The notes beneath the pieces are model-generated. The model had not been told where the DNA came from. It saw only the letters and a list, made by a program, of their open reading frames with translations, and did not search any database. The position numbers and the translations under genes were made by a program. A DNA stretch of 64,000 bases from an uncultured Alkalilimnicola sp. (GTDB taxonomy: Bacteria > Pseudomonadota > Gammaproteobacteria > Nitrococcales > AK92), in assembly GCA_937951875.1 (NCBI GenBank), contig CALGAN010000010.1, forward strand, positions 1 to 64,000, written 5' to 3'. Shown here one piece after another: positions 8,173-16,515 of the stretch (positions are counted from its first letter, which is position 1; each line of letters begins with the position of its first letter).

Positions 8173-9171
8173 CTACACCGCCCGCAGCAGCAACCGGAAC
8201 ACGCGCTCCTCCTTGTCAGCGCACACCCGCAGCTGCTCGGCCAGGCGCGGGAAGTCGGCCGCGTCCTGGCGCTTGTACAGGCGCGCCGCGCCCAGCGCGA
8301 ACTCGCGCCAACTGTCGCCGGCGTCGGTCATGAGCTCGGAGGCCTCGCGCAGGGCCTCGCGCCCGGTCAGCTCCGCCGCTTCCTGCAGGAACGAGGCGAA
8401 CATGAAGCGAAAGCCGGCGCCGCCGGTGCCGATTTCCTCCTGCATGCGCACCACGCTGGCGACGTAGGTGCGCGGGTAACGCAGGTCGGGGTGCTTGTCG
8501 GGCAGTTGCTCGACGCCCTTGGCCATCAGCCGGATGCCGCGCACGCCGACGAAGGGCAGCGGCGCCATCAGCATGCGCCGGGCGGTGCGCTTGATCGCGG
8601 CGCGGGCGGCGGAGCCCAGATCGACGCGCGACGGCAGCGCGACCGGGTAATAGACCAGCCCCTTCGGCGCGAACGGTCCCTTGACGAAGCGCGCCTTGGC
8701 CAGGTCCTCGCCGCGGCAGCGCTGCGGGTGCTCGAACACCGGATCGCTGATCAGGTACTCGTCGCCGTCCTTGCCGTAGACGATCAGGTTGTGGGCATTG
8801 AAGTGGAAGCGCATGTCCGGCGGGAAGTACGGCAGCCAGTACACCGAGGTCTGCATGCCGACCGCGCCGCGCTCGGCCAGCAGTCGGTCGAGGTCGCGCA
8901 TCGCCTCCGCGGCGTTGCCGTAACGGTGGGTGCGCATGCGCACGCCCAGCGATTTCTGCAGGCCGCGGATGATCGCGCCCGGCAGCATGCGGTAGGCGGT
9001 GAGCGGTACGCCGCCGACCTTCACCCAGGGCATGTGCACGAAGATCAGCGCCGAGCTCAGCCCAAACACCATGGCTTCCGACAGATCCAGGCCCTGGTGG
9101 CGCAGCAGCGACGACATCACGCCGCTCTCGCAATGGGCGGCGTGACTGTGACGGAACGGCTGACTTTGCAT
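8173..9171 (-). CDS. BtrH N-terminal domain protein, probable acyltransferase
   Basis: 332 residues. The N-terminus matches the butirosin BtrH N-terminal family: HCESGVMSSLLRHQG with Cys14, then LSEAMVFGLSSALIF. A catalytic-type His127 follows in HFNAHNLIVYG, and Asp143 in YLISDP, a cysteine-peptidase-like Cys-His-Asp arrangement. In butirosin synthesis BtrH moves an acyl chain from an ACP to an amine. Here, with a dedicated ACP opposite and DarA/DarB-like genes upstream, it may transfer the finished chain from ACP to an acceptor. It is last in the minus-strand operon, 27 bp after the preceding gene, with no good Shine-Dalgarno sequence. Confidence 0.78.
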   Translation of the reverse strand: MQSQPFRHSHAAHCESGVMSSLLRHQGLDLSEAMVFGLSSALIFVHMPWVKVGGVPLTAYRMLPGAIIRGLQKSLGVRMRTHRYGNAAEAMRDLDRLLAERGAVGMQTSVYWLPYFPPDMRFHFNAHNLIVYGKDGDEYLISDPVFEHPQRCRGEDLAKARFVKGPFAPKGLVYYPVALPSRVDLGSAARAAIKRTARRMLMAPLPFVGVRGIRLMAKGVEQLPDKHPDLRYPRTYVASVVRMQEEIGTGGAGFRFMFASFLQEAAELTGREALREASELMTDAGDSWREFALGAARLYKRQDAADFPRLAEQLRVCADKEERVFRLLLRAV

Positions 9172-9198
9172 GTTATTCGGTCTCGTCGAGCGAACGGG

Positions 9199-9603
9199 TC
9201 ACGGGGCCGGCGGCAGGCGGCGCAGTTCGTCCACGCTCAGGCCCAGGGCCTCGGCGTAGCGGCGCAGCAGCTTGTCCGGCAGGCGGGCGAACACCGCCGG
9301 CTTGAGATGGCGGCGCACCCGCCAGCGCATCAGGCCGGCGCTCTGGGCCAGGGTCTGCAGATCCATGCGGCGAGCGTACATGTGGTACTCCAGCGGCGCC
9401 GTCAGGCCGGCCCTGGCGCGCGCCAGGGCGGCGTCGGCCTGGGCCTTGAACTCGGCCACCGCCGCCGAGGTCACCAGCTCCTCGACCTCCCAGCCGGTCG
9501 ACGGCACCAGGCGGTACTTGCCGTCCTCGCCGAGGGCGTACATGGCCTTGCGGCCGCCGTCGAAAGTAGCGCTGTTGTCCTGCGGAACTTCGTCGACGCG
9601 CAT
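9199..9603 (-). CDS. Uncharacterised 134-residue protein with HTH-like C-terminus
   Basis: I do not recognise this protein. It starts at ATG 9603, 2 bp after the DarB-like stop, and is therefore in the same operon. The N-terminal third is polar; the middle is helical and Ala-rich (about residues 48-66). The C-terminus, LQTLAQSAGLMRWRVRRHL followed by KLLRRYAEALGLSVDELRR, resembles an Xre-type helix-turn-helix. A regulator or a small structural partner of the synthases are both possible; nothing in the sequence decides between them. Confidence 0.6.
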   Translation of the reverse strand: MRVDEVPQDNSATFDGGRKAMYALGEDGKYRLVPSTGWEVEELVTSAAVAEFKAQADAALARARAGLTAPLEYHMYARRMDLQTLAQSAGLMRWRVRRHLKPAVFARLPDKLLRRYAEALGLSVDELRRLPPAP

Positions 9604-9605
9604 CG

Positions 9606-10757
9606 TCACACCACGGTTAGCTGCATGTAGGCAACCGAGAAGCGGCCGCTCTCCGGCACGTAGCACAGCAGCCGCTGGCCCGGCTCCAGCCGGCCGGAGG
9701 CGAACAGCTCCTCGAGCATGATGAAGATGGAGGCGGAGCCGGTGTTGCCCTTCAGCGGCAGGTTGGTGAACCAGCGTTCCTGGGGCAGGTCGAAATCGCT
9801 GTTCCTCATCCCCTGATACAGCCGGTCGCGGAAGTAGGCCGAGGAGTAGTGGGGCAGGAAGTAGGCGTAGTCGTCGGGGCGGATGCCGCGGCGCTCGCGC
9901 ACCCGGGTGAGGCCCTGCTCGACCGTGGCGCGGACGATGTTGTCGTTGAGCAGACGCACGTCCTGCTTGACCGCGAACACCGACTGCCGCAGCAGCGCCT
10001 CCGGGTCGTCGTATTCACGCCAGCCGCGCAGCGAGCCGTCCTCGCGCTTGTCGCCGCCGCTGTACATGCACACTTCCAGTTCGTCGGCGAACGACATCTG
10101 CTCCACCCAGTCGACCCGCAGCGACCGGCCATCGGCGTTGGGACGGTTCTGCAGCAGCGCCGCGCCGGCGCCGTCGGACAGCATCCAGCGCAGGAAATCC
10201 TTCTCGAAGGCCAGCTCGCCGCGCGTCTCCAGCTCCTGGAGCTTGGCCTCCGATTCCTTCTCGAAGTTGCGCGCCAGCATGTAGGTGGAGGCGACCTCCG
10301 AGCCGGTGGCCACGGCGTTGGCCGCCAGCTCGGCGCGCACCGCCATGTAGGCGTACTTGAAGGCGGTCATGCCGGAGGCGCAGATGCCGGCAGCGCTGGC
10401 GATCTCGCACGGCGGATTCTTCAGCTCGCCGTGCACCATGGCGGCGTGGCTGGGCATGAGCTGGTCCGGCGAGCTGGTACCGCAGGCGAGCAGGTCGATC
10501 TGCGCCAGCTCGAAGCCGTTGCCGGTGAGCCGACGGATCGCCTCGGCGGTGAGCTGGGCGTTGTTGTAGCGCGGCTCGCCGGTGGCGGGGTCGATGACGT
10601 AGTGGCGGCGCTGGATGCCGTTGCTGCGCAGAATCACGCTCCTGGCGCGCGAGCGGCGGCCGCCGACGCGACCGAGCACATCCTCCATGCGGTCGTTGTC
10701 GATCGGTTCCAGCGGCAAAAAGGCCGCCAGACGGGTGATGAAGACATCAGCGGTCAT
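9606..10757 (-). CDS. darB: KAS III-like synthase, DarB type
   Basis: 383 residues with the beta-ketoacyl-ACP synthase III fold and intact triad: Cys126 in AAGICASGM, His303 in YFLPHYSS and Asn338 in LKGNTGSAS. PHYSS replaces the HQAN signature of fatty-acid FabH, as in specialised KAS III enzymes. Next to a DarA homologue it matches DarB, which condenses two acyl units into the cyclohexanedione precursor of dialkylresorcinols. ATG 10757 is preferred (AGGAA six nt upstream; homology starts at MTADVFITRLAAFLP). It overlaps the darA-like stop by 11 bp. The assignment rests on recalled family resemblance plus gene order. Confidence 0.78.
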   Translation of the reverse strand: MTADVFITRLAAFLPLEPIDNDRMEDVLGRVGGRRSRARSVILRSNGIQRRHYVIDPATGEPRYNNAQLTAEAIRRLTGNGFELAQIDLLACGTSSPDQLMPSHAAMVHGELKNPPCEIASAAGICASGMTAFKYAYMAVRAELAANAVATGSEVASTYMLARNFEKESEAKLQELETRGELAFEKDFLRWMLSDGAGAALLQNRPNADGRSLRVDWVEQMSFADELEVCMYSGGDKREDGSLRGWREYDDPEALLRQSVFAVKQDVRLLNDNIVRATVEQGLTRVRERRGIRPDDYAYFLPHYSSAYFRDRLYQGMRNSDFDLPQERWFTNLPLKGNTGSASIFIMLEELFASGRLEPGQRLLCYVPESGRFSVAYMQLTVV

Positions 10758-11700
10758 CGGCGAATTCCTGCATACGGAAACTTTCGGCACCGGACGGCTG
10801 CTCGTAGGCCGCCTTCAGCGCCGCGGTTCGGGCTCGGGTGAACGGCCGCAGCAGGGCGCGCAGCAGCATGCTGGGCGGTACCACCGCGACGATCATGGCG
10901 ATCAGAAAAACCACATAGACGGCTAGCACCGGCCGGCGCCGCGCCGAGCCGGGTGGTCCGACCTTGCGCAGCAGCCGGCCCCAGACCAGGAAGCTGCGGT
11001 GGCCGATCCGCTCGCTGGCGATCAGCCGGTCGTCCACCTTCACCGCCTCCAGCCCGCGCAGCAGCGGCGCCTGCGCCGCCAGGTCGCCGCGGTCGAACGC
11101 GGCGGCGATGGCGCGGCCGAAGCGCCTGGCGGCGGCGATCTCGGACTCGGCGATGCCGGCCGGCGGGAAGTTCCAGACGGTGTCCTTGCGCCCGGTCAGC
11201 AGCCAGCGCGGGGTGGTGTAGAACGTGGCGAGCGCCGGGCTCTGGTCGATCAGCGCCACATGGTCGAGGTGGCGCGCCCCGGCCTCGGTCAGCAGCTTCT
11301 TCACCTTCTCCTGGGCCGTCAGCCACATGTTGCGGCAGGCAGTGACGGTGATCACCGGCGTGCCGGCGAGCAGGCGTCGGCCGGCGGCCGACTTGAGGAA
11401 GGCGGTGACCGGCTGCGACGGCGACAGGTACCAGACCGTGTAGCCGAGAATGATCAGGTCGAAACGGCTTTCGGGATCGACTTTCAGCGGCTTGATCGGC
11501 GCCGGATCGAGATACACCGATTCCGGAAAAACGTCGAGAAAGTCGAAGAACGGCCAGGGGAAGGGGTAGTCCTGCACCGGCTCGATGTTCTCGTACACCA
11601 CCTCGATATCCGGGCGGTTTTCGAGCGGCGCGACGATCGAGCGGAGCACGGCCGTGAGTTGCCCGCTCTGCGAATAGTGGACGACGAGGACCCGCTTCAT
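10747..11700 (-). CDS. darA: DarA-like, flavodoxin-type 'dialkylresorcinol condensing' protein
   Basis: 317 residues. The N-terminus MKRVLVVHYSQSGQLTAVL is a flavodoxin-like phosphate-binding loop and matches the start I recall for DarA proteins, as does the aromatic stretch YPFPWPFFDFLDVFPESVY near residue 50. A hydrophobic helix, about residues 254-272, and a basic tail suggest membrane attachment. In dialkylresorcinol and flexirubin synthesis DarA acts after DarB and yields the aromatic resorcinol, a step consistent with a flavin fold. Start at 11700 (ATG); more upstream in-frame starts are not conserved. It is the first gene of the minus-strand operon. Confidence 0.78.
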   Translation of the reverse strand: MKRVLVVHYSQSGQLTAVLRSIVAPLENRPDIEVVYENIEPVQDYPFPWPFFDFLDVFPESVYLDPAPIKPLKVDPESRFDLIILGYTVWYLSPSQPVTAFLKSAAGRRLLAGTPVITVTACRNMWLTAQEKVKKLLTEAGARHLDHVALIDQSPALATFYTTPRWLLTGRKDTVWNFPPAGIAESEIAAARRFGRAIAAAFDRGDLAAQAPLLRGLEAVKVDDRLIASERIGHRSFLVWGRLLRKVGPPGSARRRPVLAVYVVFLIAMIVAVVPPSMLLRALLRPFTRARTAALKAAYEQPSGAESFRMQEFADDR

Positions 11701-11932
11701 GCCGTTGATCGTTCTATCGAGTTGTGACGGATTCCAATGATTGCCACGGTCCATCGCGACCGGACCGAGCAACGGCGAAGCGACGCATCCTGCGCGCAGG
11801 GCGTCGTCCATGCAGCCGAAACGAGCTCGGGGTAAGCGGCAATCCTTTGCGCTGCGAGCGTAGCACCGTGGTCGGCGCGCCCGGGCGAACTGTGTCTTTT
11901 TTCCGATGTCGACGCAAGCGCCGTCGTTCAGG

Positions 11933-11960
11933 TCGACGCGCGGTGCGAAGCAACTATAAT
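11933..11960 (+). promoter_or_regulatory. Promoter of the ccmC operon
   Basis: A perfect TATAAT at 11955-11960 with TCGACG (11933-11938, 4 of 6) 16 bp upstream. The predicted start near 11967 gives a leader of about 220 nt before ccmC. The rest of the 486-bp gap 11701-12186 holds the FNR-like box below and the unmarked start region of the divergent darA-like operon; I see no gene in it. Confidence 0.55.
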
Positions 11961-12031
11961 GCGGCCGCTGAACTTTCTCGGTACGAGCAGGTCTTTGGGC
12001 AAGGAATCTTTCGAGCTTTTACGGGCCTCTC

Positions 12032-12045
12032 TTGATAAGAGTCAA
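12032..12045. promoter_or_regulatory. FNR/Anr-like box in the ccm leader
   Basis: TTGATAAGAGTCAA matches TTGAT-N4-RTCAA. It lies 142 bp before the ccmC ATG and about 72 bp downstream of the TATAAT promoter. It could drive a second, oxygen-regulated start near 12080, although the -10 there (GAGCAT) is poor, or act on the upstream promoter. ccm genes are oxygen-regulated through FNR in E. coli. Confidence 0.5.
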
Positions 12046-12186
12046 GGGGCGCGGACTCCCAAAGCCAGAGCATGTCGACCGAACCTGAAATTCCAACCGC
12101 TGGCGCCGGAACGGATTTTGGCGCGCCCGGGCGGGCGTGAGCGCGCCGCCTCAGCGCATCGAGACAAGCACGGGAGTCGCTGACGC

Positions 12187-12924
12187 ATGTGGACTTGGTT
12201 GCACAAACTGGGCTCGCCGCCGCGTTTCTACCGCTGGACCGGTCGTCTGATCCCCTGGTTCGCCGGCGCGACGGTACTGCTCATGGCCGCCGGGCTGTAC
12301 GGCGGCTTGGTGCTGGCGCCACCCGATTACCAGCAGGGCGATAGCTATCGCATCATCTTCATCCACGTGCCGGCGGCGTGGATGTCGCTGTTCGTGTACA
12401 TGGTCATGGCCGGCGCGGCCACGGTCGGTCTGGTCTGGCGCATCAAGACCGCCGAGATCGTCGCCTCGTCCTGCGCGCCGCTCGGCGCCTCGTTCACCTT
12501 CCTGGCGTTGGTGACCGGCTCGCTGTGGGGCAAGCCGATGTGGGGCACCTGGTGGGCCTGGGATCCGCGGCTGGTGTCGGAGCTGATCCTGCTGTTCCTC
12601 TACTTCGGCTTCATGGCCCTGCAGGGCGCCTTCGAGGATCGCCGCACCGGCGCCCGGGCGGCGGCGGTGCTCGCCATTGTCGGCGTGGTCAACATTCCGA
12701 TCATTCATTATTCGGTAGAGTGGTGGAACTCGCTGCACCAGGGGCCGACCGTGACCAAGCTCGGCAAGCCCTCCATCCACTTGAGCATGCTCATTCCGTT
12801 GCTCTTAATGGCGGCCGCGTTCAAGACGTATTTCCTGTCGGTGGTGCTGATGCGCGCCCGCACCGAAGTGCTCGACCGCGAGCGCGGCAACAGCTGGGTG
12901 CGCGAGGCGCTGGAGGAGTCATGA
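12187..12924 (+). CDS. ccmC: CcmC, heme handling for cytochrome c maturation
   Basis: 245 residues, six membrane helices. The tryptophan-rich WWD motif GKPMWGTWWAWDPRLVSEL (about residues 117-135) is flanked by conserved His in IFIHVPAAW and IIHYSVEWW, the axial heme ligands. CcmC presents heme on the periplasmic side and loads it onto CcmE. ATG 12187 has GGGAG 10 nt upstream. It heads a seven-gene operon with overlapping or tightly spaced genes (ccmCDEFGHI). Unusually, ccmAB are not upstream but 7 kb away in the opposite orientation. Confidence 0.96.
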   Translation: MWTWLHKLGSPPRFYRWTGRLIPWFAGATVLLMAAGLYGGLVLAPPDYQQGDSYRIIFIHVPAAWMSLFVYMVMAGAATVGLVWRIKTAEIVASSCAPLGASFTFLALVTGSLWGKPMWGTWWAWDPRLVSELILLFLYFGFMALQGAFEDRRTGARAAAVLAIVGVVNIPIIHYSVEWWNSLHQGPTVTKLGKPSIHLSMLIPLLLMAAAFKTYFLSVVLMRARTEVLDRERGNSWVREALEES

Positions 12925-13091
12925 GCGGCCTGTCCGAGTTCTTCAACATGGGCGGTTACGCCTTCTACGTCTGGACGTCGTATGGCGTGACCGCCGTGGT
13001 GCTGGCGGCCAACGTTCTGGTGCCGTGGCAGCGCCGTCGGAAGCTGATCGACGACTTGAAGCGCCGCTGGCGCGCCAGGAGAAACGCATGA
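12921..13091 (+). CDS. ccmD: CcmD, small membrane subunit of the heme release complex
   Basis: 56 residues: MSGLSEFFNMGGYAFYVW, one membrane helix (about residues 18-36), then a highly basic tail (RRRKLIDDLKRRWRARRN). The FxxMGGYAxYVWxxY pattern is typical of CcmD, which helps release holo-CcmE from the CcmABC complex. Its ATG overlaps the ccmC stop and its stop overlaps the ccmE start (ATGA at both), so translation is coupled. Confidence 0.93.
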   Translation: MSGLSEFFNMGGYAFYVWTSYGVTAVVLAANVLVPWQRRRKLIDDLKRRWRARRNA

Positions 13092-13537
13092 CCCGACGCG
13101 GTAGGCGAATGATGTTGGTGGCCGTGCTGCTGCTCGGCGTGGGCTCGGCCGTGGCGCTGACCCTCATGGCGCTGAAGGAGAATGTGTCGTTCTTCTTCAG
13201 CCCGACCCAGGTGGCCAACGGCGAGGCGCCGCGGGGCTATCCGTTCCGGGTCGGCGGGCTGGTGGCGGAAGGGAGCGTGCAACGCGCCAGCGACAGCCTC
13301 AACGTTCGCTTCGTGCTGACCGACGGCGCTCACACCGTGCCGGTCAGCTACACCGGCATCCTGCCGGACCTGTTCCGGGAAGGGCAGGGCATCGTGGCGC
13401 GCGGCCGCTTGCAGGAGGACGGGCTGTTCGTCGCCGAGGAAGTGCTCGCTAAGCACGACGAGAACTACATGCCGCCGGAAGTGGCCGATGCCCTGAAGAA
13501 GGGCGCCCCCTTGAGCAACCCCCACGCCGGGCAGTAA
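13088..13537 (+). CDS. ccmE: CcmE, periplasmic heme chaperone
   Basis: 149 residues: an N-terminal anchor (about residues 8-28), an OB-fold beta domain and the heme-binding segment LAKHDENYMPPEV with covalent-heme His123 and Tyr127 (His130 and Tyr134 in E. coli). It receives heme from CcmC and passes it to CcmF. ATG 13088 overlaps the ccmD stop by 4 bp; 7 bp separate it from ccmF. Confidence 0.96.
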   Translation: MTRRGRRMMLVAVLLLGVGSAVALTLMALKENVSFFFSPTQVANGEAPRGYPFRVGGLVAEGSVQRASDSLNVRFVLTDGAHTVPVSYTGILPDLFREGQGIVARGRLQEDGLFVAEEVLAKHDENYMPPEVADALKKGAPLSNPHAGQ

Positions 13538-13544
13538 GCGCATC

Positions 13545-15527
13545 ATGTCTATCATTCCCGAAATCGGCCATTTCGCGCTGACCCTGGCGCTGGCCATGGC
13601 GGTGGTGCTCGCGGTGCCGCCCATCATCGGCGCCGCCCGCGGGCATGCCGGGCTGATGGCCGTGGCGCGTCCCGCCGCCCACGCGCAGTTCCTGTTCCTG
13701 GTGATCGCCTTCGGTTGCCTGAGCTATAGCTTCCTGGTCAACGACTTCTCGGTGGCCTACGTCGCCCAGAATTCCAACTCGCTGCTGCCCTGGTACTACC
13801 GGCTGTCGGCGGTGTGGGGTGCGCACGAGGGCTCGCTGCTGCTATGGGGCCTGCTGCTCGGCGCCTGGACCTGGGCGGTGGCGGTGTTCAGCCGGCGGCT
13901 GCCGCTGGCGGTGGTGGCGCGGGTGCTGAGCGTGATGGGCATGATCAGCATCGGCTTCCTGCTGTTCATGCTGTTTACCTCCAATCCATTCGAGCGGCTG
14001 CTGCCGGCGGCGGCGGAAGGACGCGACCTCAACCCGCTGCTCCAGGACGTCGGACTGATCGTGCATCCGCCGCTGCTGTACATGGGCTACGTCGGCTTCT
14101 CGGTGGCGTTCGCCTTCGCCATCGCCGCGCTGCTCGGCGGCAATCTGGACGCGGCCTGGGCGCGCTGGTCCCGGCCGTGGACCACGGTGGCCTGGGTGTT
14201 CCTGACCCTGGGCATCGCCATGGGCAGCTACTGGGCCTACTACGAGCTCGGCTGGGGCGGTTGGTGGTTCTGGGATCCGGTGGAGAACGCCTCGTTCATG
14301 CCCTGGCTGGTCGGCACCGCGCTGATCCACTCGCTGGCGGTGACCGAGAAGCGCGGCGCCTTCAAGAGCTGGACCGTGCTGCTCGCCATCTTCGCCTTCT
14401 CGCTGAGCCTGCTCGGCACCTTCCTGGTGCGCTCCGGGGTGCTCACCTCGGTGCACGCCTTCGCCGCCGACCCCACGCGCGGCGTGTTCATCCTGCTCTT
14501 CCTGGTGGCGGTGGTCGGTGGCTCGCTGCTGCTGTACGCATTGCGCGCGCCGCAGGTGGGCAGCGGCGGTCGGTTCGAGCTGGTGTCGCGCGAGAGCTTC
14601 CTGCTGGTCAACAACGTCCTGCTGACGGTGGCGGCCGCCACGGTGCTGCTCGGCACCCTCTATCCGCTGCTCCAGGACGCGCTGGGCATGGGCAAGGGCT
14701 CGGTCGGGCAGGGCTATTTCGATACGGTGTTCCCGCCGCTGATGTTCCCGCTGCTGGTGCTGACCTCGATCGGGACGCTGGCGCGCTGGAAGCAGGACCG
14801 CCTGGTCGAGTTGATCTGGAAGCTGCGCTACGCGCTGCTGGCTACCGGCCTGGTGGGCGTGATCGGCATTTTCTGGGTCGGCCCGGTGTCGGCCATGGCG
14901 GTGGCCGGGCTGGCGGTGGCCGCCTGGCTCGCCTGGGGCACGCTGCAGGTGCTGTGGGAGCGCGGCAAGAACAAGAGTAACCGCTGGCAGGCCTTGCGCA
15001 CCACGCCGCGCAGCATCTACGGCATGGTACTGGCCCATCTGGGGCTGGCGGCGTTCGTCGCCGGCGTGACCGTGGTCAATACCCTGGAGATGGAGCGCGA
15101 CGTGCGCATGGCGCCGGGCGACGTGCTGGAGGCGCGCGGCTACCAGTTCCAGTTCCACGGCGTGCGCCTGAGCAACGGCCCCAACTACCGGGCGGTGGAG
15201 GGGATCGTCACGGTGAGCCGTGATGGCCGCCAGGTGGCGGAGCTGCATCCGCAGAAGCGCACCTATCTGGTCCAGAACATGCCGATGACCGAGGCGGCCA
15301 TCGACGGCAATCTGCTGCGCGACTTGTACGTGTCGCTGGGCGAGCCGCTGGGCGATGGCGCCTGGGCGGTGCGGGTGCACTACAAGCCGATGGTGCGCTG
15401 GATCTGGCTGGGTTGCTTGATGATGGCGGTCGGCGGCGTGCTCGCCGCCACCGATCCTCGCTATCGCCGGCTGGCGGAGCGGGAGCGGCGCGGTGCTGCC
15501 ACGATGGTTGGTGCGGAGAGCGCGTGA
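13545..15527 (+). CDS. ccmF: CcmF, cytochrome c heme lyase core subunit
   Basis: 660 residues, multi-spanning membrane protein. Recognisable segments: NSNSLLPWYYRLSAVWGAHE near residue 77, the WWD motif GWGGWWFWDPVENASFMPW (about residues 236-254) and LGTFLVRSGVLTSVHAFA with conserved heme-ligand histidines. A large periplasmic domain precedes the last helix. CcmF with CcmH/CcmI ligates heme to CXXCH apocytochromes. It overlaps ccmG by 1 bp (TGATG). Confidence 0.96.
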   Translation: MSIIPEIGHFALTLALAMAVVLAVPPIIGAARGHAGLMAVARPAAHAQFLFLVIAFGCLSYSFLVNDFSVAYVAQNSNSLLPWYYRLSAVWGAHEGSLLLWGLLLGAWTWAVAVFSRRLPLAVVARVLSVMGMISIGFLLFMLFTSNPFERLLPAAAEGRDLNPLLQDVGLIVHPPLLYMGYVGFSVAFAFAIAALLGGNLDAAWARWSRPWTTVAWVFLTLGIAMGSYWAYYELGWGGWWFWDPVENASFMPWLVGTALIHSLAVTEKRGAFKSWTVLLAIFAFSLSLLGTFLVRSGVLTSVHAFAADPTRGVFILLFLVAVVGGSLLLYALRAPQVGSGGRFELVSRESFLLVNNVLLTVAAATVLLGTLYPLLQDALGMGKGSVGQGYFDTVFPPLMFPLLVLTSIGTLARWKQDRLVELIWKLRYALLATGLVGVIGIFWVGPVSAMAVAGLAVAAWLAWGTLQVLWERGKNKSNRWQALRTTPRSIYGMVLAHLGLAAFVAGVTVVNTLEMERDVRMAPGDVLEARGYQFQFHGVRLSNGPNYRAVEGIVTVSRDGRQVAELHPQKRTYLVQNMPMTEAAIDGNLLRDLYVSLGEPLGDGAWAVRVHYKPMVRWIWLGCLMMAVGGVLAATDPRYRRLAERERRGAATMVGAESA

Positions 15528-16063
15528 TGCGGCGAGCGATCATCCTGATTCCTCTGGTGGTGTTCGTGGCGCTGGCGGTGCTGCTGGCGGTGGGCCTGAC
15601 CCGCAATCCAGCCGAGGTGCCGTCGCCGCTGATCGGCAAACCGGCGCCACAGTTCCGCGTGCCGACCTTGGCCGATCCCGAGCGCACCATCGGCAACGAG
15701 GATCTCAAGGGCCAGGTCACGCTGGTCAACGTCTGGGCCAGCTGGTGCGTCGCCTGCCGCGACGAGCATCCGGTGCTGATGGAGCTGGCGGCGCGCAAGG
15801 TCGCGCCCATCGTCGGGCTGGACTACAAGGACGCCCGCGAGGACGGCTTGGCTTGGCTGAGCCGGTTCGGCAACCCTTACCAGCAGATCGCCTACGATCG
15901 CGACGGGCGGGTCGGCCTGGACTGGGGCGTGTACGGCGTGCCCGAGACCTTCGTGCTCGACCGCCACGGCGTGATCCGCTACAAGCACATCGGCCCCATC
16001 ACCCGCCAGACGGTGCAGGAAACCCTGCTGCCCCTCATTGAGCGTTTGAAGCAGGAGAACTAA
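15527..16063 (+). CDS. ccmG: CcmG/DsbE, thioredoxin-like reductant of apocytochrome c
   Basis: 178 residues: an N-terminal membrane anchor (about residues 4-24) and a thioredoxin fold with redox motif WASWCVACRDEH (Cys74, Cys77) and cis-Pro segment GVPETFV. It keeps the CXXCH cysteines of apocytochromes reduced in the periplasm. ATG 15527 overlaps the ccmF stop; an in-frame GTG lies 3 nt upstream. The stop overlaps the ccmH start (TAATG). Confidence 0.95.
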   Translation: MRRAIILIPLVVFVALAVLLAVGLTRNPAEVPSPLIGKPAPQFRVPTLADPERTIGNEDLKGQVTLVNVWASWCVACRDEHPVLMELAARKVAPIVGLDYKDAREDGLAWLSRFGNPYQQIAYDRDGRVGLDWGVYGVPETFVLDRHGVIRYKHIGPITRQTVQETLLPLIERLKQEN

Positions 16064-16515
16064 TGCGGCGCGTTCTCGCCTTGCTCGCCCTGCTGCTTCC
16101 GACCCTGGTCGCAGCGCAGGTCTACTCATTCGACGACCCGGCCCAGGAAGCGCGCTTCCGCAGCCTGGGGCAGGAGCTGCGCTGCCTGGTCTGCCAGGGC
16201 CAGAGCATCGCCGACTCCAACGCCGAGCTGGCGCAGGATCTCAAGCGCGAGGTCTACCGCATGATCCGGGAAGGGCGCAGCGACCAGGAGATCAAGGATT
16301 TCATGGTCGCTCGCTACGGCGATTACGTGCTGCTCACGCCGCCGATGAAGTCCAGCACCTATCTGCTGTGGTTCGGTCCGTTCGTGCTGCTGGCGATCGG
16401 CCTGGCGGCGCTGCTGGTGGTGATCAAGCGGCGGCCGGCCAAGTCGGGGATTTCCGCCGAGGAGCGGGAGCGAGCCCGGGAGCTGCTCGGGCGTGACGTG
16501 CAGGAGCACGATTGA
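16063..16515 (+). CDS. ccmH: CcmH, thiol oxidoreductase of cytochrome c maturation
   Basis: 150 residues with a signal peptide (MRRVLALLALLLPTLVAAQ), the redox motif LRCLVCQGQSI (Cys41, Cys44) in a three-helix domain, and a C-terminal membrane helix near residues 105-122. This is the short CcmH form; the TPR part of the E. coli protein is encoded by the next gene as CcmI. It reduces the apocytochrome heme-binding motif together with CcmG. Confidence 0.95.
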   Translation: MRRVLALLALLLPTLVAAQVYSFDDPAQEARFRSLGQELRCLVCQGQSIADSNAELAQDLKREVYRMIREGRSDQEIKDFMVARYGDYVLLTPPMKSSTYLLWFGPFVLLAIGLAALLVVIKRRPAKSGISAEERERARELLGRDVQEHD

